Shown here: piece by piece, positions 53,069 to 61,231 of the stretch
Position numbering within the stretch: position 1 is the stretch's first letter
Layout: every line of letters starts with the position of its first letter
Origin: Pseudidiomarina marina
Lineage (GTDB): Bacteria; Pseudomonadota; Gammaproteobacteria; Enterobacterales; Alteromonadaceae
Assembly: GCF_003987045.1 (NCBI RefSeq)
Contig: NZ_PIPZ01000001.1
Span: forward strand, 310,001 to 374,000
Reading direction: 5' to 3'
Length of the DNA: 64,000 nucleotides
Position numbers and translations under genes: made by a program
The notes under the pieces: generated by a model
Database searches by the model: none
What the model was told of the DNA's origin: nothing
What the model saw: the letters and a program-made list of their open reading frames with translations, nothing else

Positions 53069-53581
53069 ATGGCTTGGAGGCCGCATTTGATATTCGAATT
53101 CATTAGAAGCCTGTTTTCCTTCGACCTGCTGGTTGAGTTGAGTGAAAATAAAATCACAATGCAAAAATTTTCAACCGGGCAATTTATTGAAATTGAACCT
53201 TGGATATCGCTAGAAGGCGGGAAGGGAAAAGAAAAGATTAAGGCTATTGGTCGAGAAGCTAAATCTTTATCGGGGCCAACTATTCAGACAACGAACCCTT
53301 TTTCACACACTAGAAGTTTTATCGGAAATTTCACGCTGGCTGAAAAGATATTGCAGCATGGTATTTTTACTTTGAATAGCTCAAAGTTAAGAACCGCGCC
53401 GAGAGTAATCATGCATCAACTAGAAAAAACTGATGGTGGGCTAAGCGATATAGAGGAGCGAGTCTTACGTGAACTTGCAATTGGTATGGGAGCAAGGGAA
53501 GTTTTGATCCATACTGGCAGTAAAATCAATGTACGCGCACAGAGCTATGATGATATTAAAGCTAAAATCAAAGCCACTTAA
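53069..53581 (+). CDS. Short MreB-like cassette protein
   Basis: A 170-residue protein resembling the first part of the actin-like MreB fold: LFSFDLLVELSENKITMQKF in place of the first phosphate-loop strands, AIGREAKSLSGPT like the MreB VGEEAKEMLGRTP region, FTLAEKILQHGI like DVTEKML, and EERVLRELAIGMGAREVLIH like RRAIRESALGAGAREVFLI. The second ATP-binding half is absent. Function unknown; it may be a regulator or a domesticated fragment. ATG overlaps a cassette core site and the stop overlaps attC-like site 3. Confidence 0.65.
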   Translation: MAWRPHLIFEFIRSLFSFDLLVELSENKITMQKFSTGQFIEIEPWISLEGGKGKEKIKAIGREAKSLSGPTIQTTNPFSHTRSFIGNFTLAEKILQHGIFTLNSSKLRTAPRVIMHQLEKTDGGLSDIEERVLRELAIGMGAREVLIHTGSKINVRAQSYDDIKAKIKAT

Positions 53582-53674
53582 CAAGTTGCTTAATTTCGTT
53601 CCGGCCACAAAAAGCGTGGCCTCCACTGGACTGCCTACGCTGCGCTGCGGCAGCCAATTAGCAAGGCGTTGTAA
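53576..53674 (+). other. attC-like cassette recombination site 3
   Basis: ACTTAAC (RYYYAAC) at 53576-53582 overlaps the stop codon of the MreB-like gene; GGCGTTGTAA lies at 53665-53674. Inner inverted segments include GGCCAC/GTGGCC and GCCTACGCTGCGCTGCGGCAGCC. AACGTCCGCTCTTGGCAC follows, as after site 2. Confidence 0.65.
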
Positions 53675-53799
53675 ACGTCCGCTCTTGGCACAAACCCGAA
53701 GGTCGGCGAAGAGCGAGAAGCGGTCATTATTAGTTCGAGAAATTTTATATCGTATTGATATACTAATGTCATGAAGTAGGCTGATTTTGTGGTTATACG

Positions 53800-54177
53800 A
53801 TGAAAACAATAGGCAAGTTGGCTAAAGAACTTGGTTTAGGCGTAGAAACTATACGCTTTTATGAGCGAGAAGGCTTGATAAAACAACCTCAAAAACCTCA
53901 AAATGGTTATCGTGTGTATGACGACTCAATCACCAAGCAATTACAATTCATTTGTAAGGCTAAAGCACTTGGCTTTACTCTAAAGGAAGTAGCGTCTTTG
54001 ATGTCAATGGATGGCGATTGTGCCAAAGTTGAATCTCTAGGTTTGCAGAAACTGAGCTTAATTCAAAGTAAGATAGCTGACCTTCAACGCTTAGAAGTCG
54101 TCATAAAAGAAATGACTAATTCATGCCGCAACAATAACGACCAATCTCACTGCCCAATAATCGATTCGCTAAAATAG
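53800..54177 (+). CDS. merR: MerR family mercury-responsive regulator
   Basis: A 125-residue regulator. The winged helix covers KTIGKLAKELGLGVETIRFYEREGLI...NGYRVYDD, followed by a dimerisation helix. The three mercury-binding cysteines of MerR are all in place: GDCAKVESLG, NSCRNNN and SHCPIID. It twists the promoter DNA to activate transcription when Hg(II) binds. Unlike the classic layout, merR points the same way as the genes it should control, with the operator downstream of it. Confidence 0.9.
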   Translation: MKTIGKLAKELGLGVETIRFYEREGLIKQPQKPQNGYRVYDDSITKQLQFICKAKALGFTLKEVASLMSMDGDCAKVESLGLQKLSLIQSKIADLQRLEVVIKEMTNSCRNNNDQSHCPIIDSLK

Positions 54178-54179
54178 CA

Positions 54180-54211
54180 TTGACTCCGTACCTATCTACG
54201 GAGTTTACACT
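54180..54211 (+). promoter_or_regulatory. mer promoter/operator
   Basis: TTGACT (-35, 54180-54185), the dyad CTCCGTA-N6-TACGGAG (54184-54203), then TTACAC or TACACT as -10 after a 19- or 20-base spacer. The overlong spacer with the dyad centred in it is the hallmark of MerR-controlled promoters. Confidence 0.85.
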
Positions 54212-54242
54212 CAAGTCATTCAAATAATGTTAGGCGTTAAAA

Positions 54243-54632
54243 ATGATTAATAAGATTTTAGATAAAGTTGGCTCAGGTGGTGTTTGGCTTGCAGCCCTCA
54301 GTTGTACGGGGTGTTTCCCTGCTCTCGGTTCATTAGCATCAGCATTGGGATTAGGCTTTCTCTCTCACTTTGAGGGGATTGCTGTAAATACCTTGTTACC
54401 TATATTTGCAACTTTGGCGTTGTTGGTAAATTTGTATAACTGGTATAAAAACCAAAATCATACGAGAGGTACTCTTGGAGTTATTGGGCCTATAGCTGTT
54501 TTGTTAACCCTCTATCCACTATGGCAATATGACTGGAGCACTTATTTGTTCTATGTGGGTATTTGTTTGATGATTGTAATGTCCGTATTGGACATTGTTA
54601 AACCTTTGAAGGAGCAAACATGCGAGGTATAG
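54243..54632 (+). CDS. merC: MerC-type mercury transport protein
   Basis: A 129-residue inner-membrane protein with four helices. The Cys pair in the first helix reads LSCTGCFPALGSLASALGLGFLSHFEG, the MerC signature, and a further cysteine is near the end (KEQTCEV). MerC brings Hg(II) into the cytoplasm. It starts 32 bases after the mer promoter and overlaps the GDCCVxC gene by 13 bases. No merA reductase, merT or merP is found in the window. Confidence 0.85.
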   Translation: MINKILDKVGSGGVWLAALSCTGCFPALGSLASALGLGFLSHFEGIAVNTLLPIFATLALLVNLYNWYKNQNHTRGTLGVIGPIAVLLTLYPLWQYDWSTYLFYVGICLMIVMSVLDIVKPLKEQTCEV

Positions 54633-54835
54633 AGTTAAATTCTACCATTACTTGCCCTGAGTGCGGTTTCAGTAAAACCGAAGAAATGTCAACCAACGCT
54701 TGCCAGTGGTATTATGAATGTGAATCTTGCAAAGTTCTCCTAAAGCCTTTGAAGGGCGATTGTTGTGTATACTGCTCTTATGGAACAGTGAAATGCCCAC
54801 CAATTCAAGAAGGCCAAAGTTGTTGTAAGAGCTAA
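54620..54835 (+). CDS. GDCCVxC domain metal-binding protein
   Basis: A 71-residue cysteine-rich protein named for its motif, present here as KGDCCVYCSYG. Other cysteine pairs are CPECGF, CESCK and CPP, and the end is SCCKS; in all about ten cysteines. Such small proteins accompany merC in several mobile mer clusters and may bind imported mercury. The start overlaps the merC end, so it is co-translated. Confidence 0.85.
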   Translation: MRGIELNSTITCPECGFSKTEEMSTNACQWYYECESCKVLLKPLKGDCCVYCSYGTVKCPPIQEGQSCCKS

Positions 54836-54983
54836 GTGAATGTCTCTTAATGGCGCACAGCGGACATAGCTTCGTCGAATTTTAACTATTAAGTTTTTAT
54901 CCTACACAATATTACGTTTGCCACTTTTACCAACTAACCATACTCTTCAAACCTCGTGTCAACGCACAGGTTGTTAACTGCAG

Positions 54984-55166
54984 TTGACAAACCCCGGGGT
55001 AGTTACATACACACAACACCTCGATAATGACGAAGCCATTCAAGCATACTTGGATGCATGCGTGGAGGAATCTGATGGAGATCCGACATTTTCAACTATC
55101 GCTAAGGTGGCATCTGCACTTGGTTTAACGTTAACCTTGCAGCCTAAATCAACGAGCACATACTAA
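54984..55166 (+). pseudogene. HigA-like antitoxin remnant with internal deletion
   Basis: A 60-residue frame from a TTG start. LDNDEAIQAYLDACVEESDGDP matches the N-terminal part of DNA-binding addiction-module antidote proteins, and PTFSTIAKVASALGLTLTLQP matches their last part, but the 40 or so residues between, which hold the helix-turn-helix, are missing. The deletion may have used the similar DP-x-F sequences at each edge. No toxin partner is nearby. Confidence 0.55.
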
Positions 55167-55202
55167 GCTAACTTTATCCGTAATCTTTTTCCTACAGCCA
55201 AT

Positions 55203-55236
55203 GTGTAATCCCCCCGAAAAATCGGGGGGATTACAC
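55203..55236. repeat. Perfect 15-bp inverted repeat with AAAA loop
   Basis: GTGTAATCCCCCCGA and its complement TCGGGGGGATTACAC flank AAAA. It replaces the expected N-terminal coding region of the integrase that follows and contains the only ATG of that frame, so it probably marks an insertion or deletion junction. Confidence 0.85.
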
Positions 55237-55860
55237 GATGAAGCACAACGTTTATTGAATGAGTTACCTAAGCATCTGCGGTTGATGGCTCAATTTTCAC
55301 TGGCTACAGGTTTGCGTCAGTCGAATGTGAGTTATCTACGGTGGGATCAAGTGGACTTAGAACGTGGTTTTGCGTGGATTCATCCTGATCAATCAAAATC
55401 AGGAAAGGCGATAAACGTGCCACTCAATAACGATGCTTTATCGGTGTTGCAAGAAGTGCAGGGCGACGATGTTCACTATTGTTTTGTGTATCAAGGTAAA
55501 CCAGTTGAGCGCACATCAACCAAAGCATGGCATGCAGCGTTAAAACGAGCGGGTATTGAAAATTTTCGTTGGCACGATTTACGCCATACATGGGCAAGCT
55601 GGCATGTTCAACGCGGCACAAGCTTACAAGAGTTGCAGGAGCTTGGCGGTTGGTCATCGTATGAGATGGTACTGCGGTACGCTCACCTTGCGAGTCATCA
55701 TTTGAAACGGGTGGCGGGCAATGTGGATGGTACAACTGGTACAAATCTGGTACAAAGCCAGAAAAAGAAAAGCCCCGCTATTTCTAGCGAGGCCTTATCA
55801 ATAATGGTGCCGGAGGCGGAATCGATAAGATCTAATAACTTATTGTTTTATAGTGGATAA
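55237..55860 (+). pseudogene. N-terminally truncated phage-type integrase
   Basis: The catalytic half of a tyrosine integrase: DEAQRLLNELPKHLRLMAQFSLATGLRQSNVSYLRW (first Arg), FRWHDLRHTWASWHVQRGTS (HxxR), and LGGWSSYEMVLRYAHLA (His/Trp and nucleophile Tyr). About 150 N-terminal residues (arm and core-binding domains) are missing; the frame upstream is a hairpin. The 3' end contains TGGTGCCGGAGGCGG (55805-55819), which resembles the 3' end of a tRNA gene read from the opposite strand and often overlaps integrase genes as an attachment core. Confidence 0.75.
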
Positions 55861-56098
55861 AAAATATTAAGATTCAAGCGTGTTACTTACCTTGTTACTA
55901 AAACTTCAGCTTTAGTTTTTTGATTGAAAGCTTTTTCACAAATGAATCTTTTAACTTTTTGGCTATGCCCAATACTCGCTTAACACGTTGAACATAGCTA
56001 TAGTGGTCTGCAACTTGTGAACGTGTAGTGGCAAATAAATTCGTGCTTCTGATCAGAGATGAAAAGCTATACTTGTTGCTTTGGTTAAAGTGAATTAG

Positions 56099-56299
56099 CT
56101 ATTTATCAACATTTTTCCATGGGCCGAACGCTATAAAGTAAAGAAGAATGATATTTGCGATAGGGATAACAATCAGAAGACCCAATGGACCAGGGTAGCC
56201 AACTCGTTGGCAGATACGCCATGCGGGAACAATAAAAATAGCTCCCACAATCAGCATCCATAGAAAGTCCATACCTGCGAACATTTCGTGATTCATCAT
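56099..56299 (-). CDS. Small membrane protein, unknown function
   Basis: A 66-residue protein with two helices: MDFLWMLIVGAIFIVPAWRICQRVG and GLLIVIPIANIILLYFIAFGPW. Starts are possible at residues 1, 2, 5 or 10. The RICQRVGYPGPLGLL loop looks like a family of short predicted inner-membrane proteins but I cannot name it. Divergent from the copper genes; a link is not shown. Confidence 0.6.
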   Translation of the reverse strand: MMNHEMFAGMDFLWMLIVGAIFIVPAWRICQRVGYPGPLGLLIVIPIANIILLYFIAFGPWKNVDK

Positions 56300-56360
56300 T
56301 ATTATTTGACATGCGCTAAAACGACGTTAGACTGAAGTTTATTAAATTGCAAAAAGCAGG

Positions 56361-56711
56361 GTGCTCGTGCTAATTCGAATTCTGTTATTAATGACAGTGC
56401 TATTGGTGTCGATGTCGTTTTCGCAAACGGCAGAAGCTCACGCATGTCATGATAACAGCCAAATGCAGCACAGCATGATGTACGAAGCCGACACAAACGA
56501 TTGCGAGCATGAGACGCAAAAGCACAACTCGTGCTGTGCTGACATGACCATTCGGCATTGCTCCGGCGGCTCGGTTTTATTTGTCGGACAGTCTTCTTCG
56601 GTTAATACCGCTGCAGTTAACCTCTCTGCCAAAGTCGATGCGACCATCGACACCTCAATTCGTGCTAAACACGCGTCTAATTTATTCCGTCCCCCAATAA
56701 TTACCGCTTAA
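56361..56711 (+). CDS. Cys/His/Met-rich exported protein at the head of the copper genes
   Basis: A 116-residue protein with a signal peptide (LIRILLLMTVLLVSMSFS, cleavage after AEA) and a mature start HACHDNSQMQHSMMYEADTNDCEHE, followed by HNSCCADM and RHCSGG. The density of Cys, His and Met suggests periplasmic copper binding; it resembles small CopL-like proteins of copper operons. GTG at 56361 or 56367 are the only starts. 66 bases separate it from the DUF411 gene. Confidence 0.65.
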   Translation: MLVLIRILLLMTVLLVSMSFSQTAEAHACHDNSQMQHSMMYEADTNDCEHETQKHNSCCADMTIRHCSGGSVLFVGQSSSVNTAAVNLSAKVDATIDTSIRAKHASNLFRPPIITA

Positions 56712-56777
56712 TAAGTTACTAGAAATTTAACACACGCTCGGCGTGTTTCCTTAAAACTTATTAATCGGTGAATAATT

Positions 56778-57269
56778 ATGTCTATCAAACGCAATATCGC
56801 TGTTTTGGCGATGCTGTTTTCCGTGTCTGTATCTGCAACCGATGTAGAAGAGCAGCAACTAACCGTTCTAAAAGATCCCAACTGCGGTTGCTGTGAAAAG
56901 TGGTTACAAGCTTTACCCGATAGCTTTAGTGTGTCCGTACAACATCCGAACAACCTGACCCAACGAAAACGTGACTCCGGTATTAGTGCCGAGGTCCAAT
57001 CCTGTCATACCGCTATTTCTAGTAATGGCTATGTCTTTGAGGGGCACGTTCCTCCTACATTGGTTTCTCATTATTTAGCTGGGAAAAAGTCAGAAAATGG
57101 CATTGGATTAACTGTTCCTGGCATGCCGGTAGGGTCTGTTGGTATGGAAATGGGTACTCGGTTTCAACCGTATACGGTCTATGAAATCAAAAAGGACGGT
57201 TCAATTACACCTTATCAGCAGATAGCAAGTTTAGAGCAGCAGCAAGCACTTTCAAATGGAGGGCTTTAG
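56778..57269 (+). CDS. DUF411 periplasmic metal-binding protein
   Basis: A 163-residue exported protein. Signal peptide [18 protein letters not shown], then [20 protein letters not shown] with the conserved CGCC, and [43 protein letters not shown], the DUF411 signatures. Members accompany copper resistance genes and are thought to bind copper. It ends 2 bases before the tatA-like gene. Confidence 0.9.
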   Translation: MSIKRNIAVLAMLFSVSVSATDVEEQQLTVLKDPNCGCCEKWLQALPDSFSVSVQHPNNLTQRKRDSGISAEVQSCHTAISSNGYVFEGHVPPTLVSHYLAGKKSENGIGLTVPGMPVGSVGMEMGTRFQPYTVYEIKKDGSITPYQQIASLEQQQALSNGGL

Positions 57270-57271
57270 AT

Positions 57272-57490
57272 ATGGGTTTTGGCGGTTTGAGTATGGTTCA
57301 GCTAGGAATTATACTAGTTATTGTCATCCTTCTTTTTGGTAGCAAAAAGCTACGAACCCTGGGCTCCGATCTTGGTAGTGCGATTAAAGGGTTTAAATCA
57401 TCGGTTTCTGATGAGCCGTCTGGTAAGGAACAGGACGTTCAACGTTATCAAAATTTAACCTCAAAAGAGGAGCGTCATAATGAGCAATGA
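57272..57490 (+). CDS. TatA/TatE family twin-arginine translocase component
   Basis: A 72-residue protein: short N-terminus with [42 protein letters not shown], the classical TatA membrane helix, FGxKKL hinge and amphipathic helix, and a polar tail. It overlaps by 11 bases the gene for CopA, which carries a Tat signal. No tatB or tatC is in the window, so this looks like an extra TatA serving the copper oxidase, working with the chromosomal TatBC. Confidence 0.9.
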   Translation: MGFGGLSMVQLGIILVIVILLFGSKKLRTLGSDLGSAIKGFKSSVSDEPSGKEQDVQRYQNLTSKEERHNEQ

Positions 57491-59237
57491 GTTTAACAAA
57501 GGGCGTCGAAAGTTTATTAAATCTGCATTCACTATGGCGTCTGCTTTAGCAATCGCCAAAGTAGCTCCAACTTGGGCTGCTCCTCAGGGACGCAGTTTTA
57601 AAGATCAGATCCTGACAAACGATGAGATTGATCTCACCATTGCAAAGTCCCCACTGCTCGTGGGAAATAAAGTAGGAACACCAATAACCATCAATGGCCA
57701 AATGCCGGGCCCTTTGATTCGTTTAAAAGAAGGGCAGCGAGCAAAGCTAAATGTGACTAACCGGTTGTCGGAAGACACGTCAATTCACTGGCACGGAATT
57801 ATATTGCCGGAGAATATGGATGGCGTACCTGGCGTATCTTTCGAAGGGATAAAGCCAGGACGAACGTTCAAATACCGCTACGATGTCGAGCAAAACGGAA
57901 CTTATTGGTATCACAGCCATTCCGGTTTGCAGGAGCAATTGGGACACCTGGGGCCGTTAGTGATTGAACCGAAAGACGGAGACATTGGTGCTGATCGAGA
58001 ACATACCATTATTCTCAGCGACTGGACATTCGAAGATCCGGATACCGTGTTTCGTAACTTGAAAGTTGCGGAGGGGTACTATAACTATCAAAAACGTACG
58101 ATATTTGAGACCTTCGAGGACGTGCGACAGCAAGGGTTAGAGAAAACCTGGAAGCAACGAGAAATGTGGGGGCAAATGCGAATGAGCCCCCGTGATATTG
58201 CGGATGTGACGGGCAGTACTTATACCTACCTGATGAATGGCCGCGATTCAGCAATGAACTGGTCAGCATTATTTAAACCAGGTGAGAAAGTGCGACTTCG
58301 TATTATCAACGGCTCTGCGATGAGCTATTTCGATGTACGTATTCCTGGTCTAGAGATGACTGTAGTGGCGGCAGATGGTCAACCGGTGAAGCCTGTGTCT
58401 ATTGATGAGTTTCGTATCGGAGTGGCTGAAACCTATGATGTCATTGTTCAGCCAAAGCATAACAAGGCTTATACGATTTTTGCGGAGAGCTTTGACCGTA
58501 GTGGCTATGTCAGAGGCACATTAACACCAGAAATTGGCCTTGAAGCAGAAGTTCCTGAGTTACGCGCGGTGCCTGAACGTGGTATGGCCGCGATGGGAAT
58601 GGGGGCCATGGCGATGTCAGGAAATAAGGAAGAGAAAGGTATGATGAATATGAGCGGCACAGACGGTCATATGAATCATGAAATGATGCATAAAAAAGAG
58701 CTTCCTGTGGAAAACATTAAAATTGAGCACAGTGAAGGTGGTCACGGAGCTGCTGCCGCCATGATAGCTATGAATCCGACCAGTCGTCTCCATGAACCGG
58801 GCATAGGTTTGGATAATGTTGACCATAGAGTCTTAGTGTATAGCGATCTTATTGGCGCCCAAGAATGGCCAGATAAGCGGGAACCAGAGCGCCAGATTGA
58901 ACTGCATTTGACCGGTAATATGGAACGGTATATGTGGTCGTTTGACGGGAAGAACTACACCGAAGTTGACGGCCCTGTGCAGTTCCGTCACGGCGAGCGC
59001 TTAAGGTTGGTGATGGTTAATGACACCATGATGGATCATCCAATCCACTTACACGGTATGTGGATGGAACTTGAAAATGGACAGTATCCTCGTCCTCGTA
59101 AGCACACCATTAGTTTAAAACCAAGCGAGAAAGTATCACTACTGATATCCGCTGATGCACCGGGAAGCTGGGCATTTCATTGTCATCTGCTTTATCACAT
59201 GAAAGCGGGCATGTTTCGTGTGGTAAATGTGGCATAA
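57480..59237 (+). CDS. copA: Copper resistance multicopper oxidase CopA
   Basis: A 585-residue periplasmic oxidase that detoxifies Cu(I). The Tat signal is [27 protein letters not shown]. Copper ligands: SIHWHGIIL and TYWYHSHSG in the first cupredoxin domain, and [11 protein letters not shown] with [18 protein letters not shown] in the last, giving the T1 and T2/T3 centres. A Met/His-rich insert near residues 375-410 ([25 protein letters not shown]) is typical of CopA/PcoA. copB follows after 11 bases. Confidence 0.96.
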   Translation: MSNEFNKGRRKFIKSAFTMASALAIAKVAPTWAAPQGRSFKDQILTNDEIDLTIAKSPLLVGNKVGTPITINGQMPGPLIRLKEGQRAKLNVTNRLSEDTSIHWHGIILPENMDGVPGVSFEGIKPGRTFKYRYDVEQNGTYWYHSHSGLQEQLGHLGPLVIEPKDGDIGADREHTIILSDWTFEDPDTVFRNLKVAEGYYNYQKRTIFETFEDVRQQGLEKTWKQREMWGQMRMSPRDIADVTGSTYTYLMNGRDSAMNWSALFKPGEKVRLRIINGSAMSYFDVRIPGLEMTVVAADGQPVKPVSIDEFRIGVAETYDVIVQPKHNKAYTIFAESFDRSGYVRGTLTPEIGLEAEVPELRAVPERGMAAMGMGAMAMSGNKEEKGMMNMSGTDGHMNHEMMHKKELPVENIKIEHSEGGHGAAAAMIAMNPTSRLHEPGIGLDNVDHRVLVYSDLIGAQEWPDKREPERQIELHLTGNMERYMWSFDGKNYTEVDGPVQFRHGERLRLVMVNDTMMDHPIHLHGMWMELENGQYPRPRKHTISLKPSEKVSLLISADAPGSWAFHCHLLYHMKAGMFRVVNVA

Positions 59238-59248
59238 GGAGGAAGGCT

Positions 59249-59992
59249 ATGTACGCTAAATCATTGTTGTTCACTACAGCACTTCTACCCGCAGTGGCAA
59301 TGGCGGGACATGCAGAGGAAGGCTGGCCAGAGCCCGTTAAAGAATATTACACCGAGCAGGTATTATTTGACCGGCTGGAATTAACGCGAACAGACGAGGA
59401 AGAGAACGTTGCCGTTTGGGACATGATGGCTTGGTACGGTGGTGATTATCATCGGTTTGTCTTCAAAAGTGAGGGGGAAAATATTCAAGATGACGGAGAG
59501 CCCACTGACTTGGAAAGGGCTGAGTTGTTATACGGCTACCTGATGTCTCCGTTTTGGTCGTTTCAGGCCGGTGTTGGTACGCGAGGCTCCTTATCGTCTA
59601 ATGCCTCTATGGAAAATTATGCCGTTGTTAGCTTCATGGGGCTGGCTCCGTATTGGTTTGAAATGGACAACTCGTTGATGGTGAACGAAGAAGGCGATGT
59701 CCAGTTTGTCAGCGAAACTGAGTACGAGTGGCAGCTCACACAAACATCGTACTTACAGCCTCGCATTGAGTTTACAGCCAACCTGACAGATTCAGACAAA
59801 TATGAACGGCAAAGTGGCTTGAGCAACTTGCGTGTGGGGTTGCGTTATCGTCACGAAATCAGTCGTGAGTTAGCACCCTACATTGGTGTTTATTGGAACG
59901 GCGCGTTAGGCAACACGGCAGATGAAATGAAACGAATGGGTGAGGACACCACAGAAACAGGCGTGGTCCTTGGGGCCAGAGTTTGGTTTTAA
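59249..59992 (+). CDS. copB: Copper resistance protein B (outer membrane)
   Basis: A 247-residue exported beta-barrel protein. The frame begins earlier inside copA, but the ATG at 59249 follows GGAGGAAGG and starts a signal peptide (MYAKSLLFTTALLPAVAMA). Conserved CopB segments: DRLELTRTDEEENVAVWDMMAWYGGDYHRFVFKSEGE, LYGYLMSPFWSFQAGVGTRG, YLQPRIEFTAN and LRVGLRYRHEISRELAPYIGVYW. It lacks the long Met-rich N-terminal region of Pseudomonas CopB. Ends ARVWF, an outer-membrane signal. Confidence 0.93.
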   Translation: MYAKSLLFTTALLPAVAMAGHAEEGWPEPVKEYYTEQVLFDRLELTRTDEEENVAVWDMMAWYGGDYHRFVFKSEGENIQDDGEPTDLERAELLYGYLMSPFWSFQAGVGTRGSLSSNASMENYAVVSFMGLAPYWFEMDNSLMVNEEGDVQFVSETEYEWQLTQTSYLQPRIEFTANLTDSDKYERQSGLSNLRVGLRYRHEISRELAPYIGVYWNGALGNTADEMKRMGEDTTETGVVLGARVWF

Positions 59993-60018
59993 TTGATAAT
60001 AAACAAAGAGGAAACAAC

Positions 60019-60369
60019 ATGAAAAACATACTTAAGTTAGCCTTCGGTACCACGTTATTTTTTAGTGCATGGGCCAGCGCTCACGTCGGCCTAACATCCA
60101 GTAGCCCGGAGGACGGTGCGACTTTGTCCGAGTCACCAACGGAAATTACGATGAATTTTTCCGGTGATGTTCGTCTGGCTAAAATTATGCTGCACTCAGA
60201 TGACGGTAAAATGCATCCGCTGGACTTTTCGATGAGCATGACTCCCAAAGCAGCGTACGAAATTGCTGTTAAAAACAATTTGGCGTCAGGTGGTTATACG
60301 GTTTATTGGACGGCAATGGGTGGGGACAGTCATAAAATATCGGGTGATTTTAGCTTTGAGGTGAAATGA
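60019..60369 (+). CDS. copC: Periplasmic copper-binding protein CopC
   Basis: A 116-residue cupredoxin-like protein. Signal peptide MKNILKLAFGTTLFFSAWASA leaves a mature N-terminal histidine (HVGLTSSSPEDGATLSESP), the first Cu(II) ligand. The end GGYTVYWTAMGGDSHKISGDFSFEVK contains the other conserved residues. No Met-rich Cu(I) loop is present, so it is a Cu(II)-only type. AGAGGAAAC precedes the ATG. It overlaps copD by 4 bases. Confidence 0.93.
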   Translation: MKNILKLAFGTTLFFSAWASAHVGLTSSSPEDGATLSESPTEITMNFSGDVRLAKIMLHSDDGKMHPLDFSMSMTPKAAYEIAVKNNLASGGYTVYWTAMGGDSHKISGDFSFEVK

Positions 60370-61214
60370 TGACCCTTTGGAGTGTGGCCAGCGTTTTAAC
60401 GTTGGCCTTTATATTCTGGCTTAACGCGGTGATGACCGCCTCGCCTTATATCGTTTATTTGTCCGGTTTAAAAAAGCAGTCTGAACGAAAGAATAGCCTT
60501 GTTGCGTTGCTTCTATTACTGGCAAGCCTTCTGTATTTTTTTCTGAAAGTCGGTAGTTTTGCTGCTGAAGGCTTTGCCGGCATGATTGACACGACCTACA
60601 TGCAGTTTATATGGACCGGCCCTGTTGGGTTGTTCATGCAACTTCAGATAGCGGTTGCTATTGCTTGGATTGTTTACTCCGTTGTTAAGCTAAAACGTAT
60701 AAAGTGGGTGCTATATGTTGTCGCCATTGGACTCATGGGATGGAGCTTTTTAAGTATTGGTCACGGCAGTGACGCCGTCTGGTGGGGAAAGCTAGCGCTT
60801 TTAACACACTTGTTAGTCGCTTGGGTTTGGTTCGGCAGTCTTAACTCATTGCGAAAGCTGGCAACGTCGGTACCGCTTGCTAAAGCGAAAGCCATTATGG
60901 AGCGTTTTGGTGTGCATATGTCTGCAGCGGTTCCAATACTCCTTATTGCGGGCTTGGTTATGTATCGTAGTGCAACAGGGCGATGGATGCCAGAGCTGCC
61001 GCTTACGTCGTATGACACGGTACTACTAGCGAAACTTGTATTTGTGGCGCTGATTCTCCTTGTTGCCGCATTGCATAAATTAAAGTTCGTACCGCAATTA
61101 AATGATAACGCGGCCGCCAAGCGACTCAAAAACTCCATAACGGCGGAAATGGTATTGGCTGTCACTATTTTTACCCTGGCCTCTGCGCTAAGCAGCGCGT
61201 TTTCCCCCGGTTAA
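60366..61214 (+). CDS. copD: Copper resistance membrane protein CopD
   Basis: A 282-residue inner-membrane protein with about eight helices that is thought to import copper handed over by CopC. Family segments include YMQFIWTGPVGLFMQLQIAVAIAWIVY, LLTHLLVAWVWFGSL and RFGVHMSAAVPILLIAGLVMYRSATG, with conserved histidines (LLTH, RFGVHMS, ALHKLKF). Start codons at 60366 and 60369 are both possible. Part of the copABCD operon. Confidence 0.9.
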   Translation: MMTLWSVASVLTLAFIFWLNAVMTASPYIVYLSGLKKQSERKNSLVALLLLLASLLYFFLKVGSFAAEGFAGMIDTTYMQFIWTGPVGLFMQLQIAVAIAWIVYSVVKLKRIKWVLYVVAIGLMGWSFLSIGHGSDAVWWGKLALLTHLLVAWVWFGSLNSLRKLATSVPLAKAKAIMERFGVHMSAAVPILLIAGLVMYRSATGRWMPELPLTSYDTVLLAKLVFVALILLVAALHKLKFVPQLNDNAAAKRLKNSITAEMVLAVTIFTLASALSSAFSPG

Positions 61215-61231
61215 TGTAAGGAATAAGAAGA

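Noticed and set aside
54229-54235. GTTAGGC core-site match before merC
   Set aside because: No partner site or palindrome lies upstream; the segment is explained by the mer promoter. A seven-base match alone is weak evidence for a cassette boundary.
55898-56098. Open reverse-strand frame of 66 codons directly after, and in frame with, the stop of the small membrane protein gene
   Set aside because: It has no usable start codon and the upstream TAG ends a complete-looking small membrane protein. A readthrough extension is possible but unsupported.
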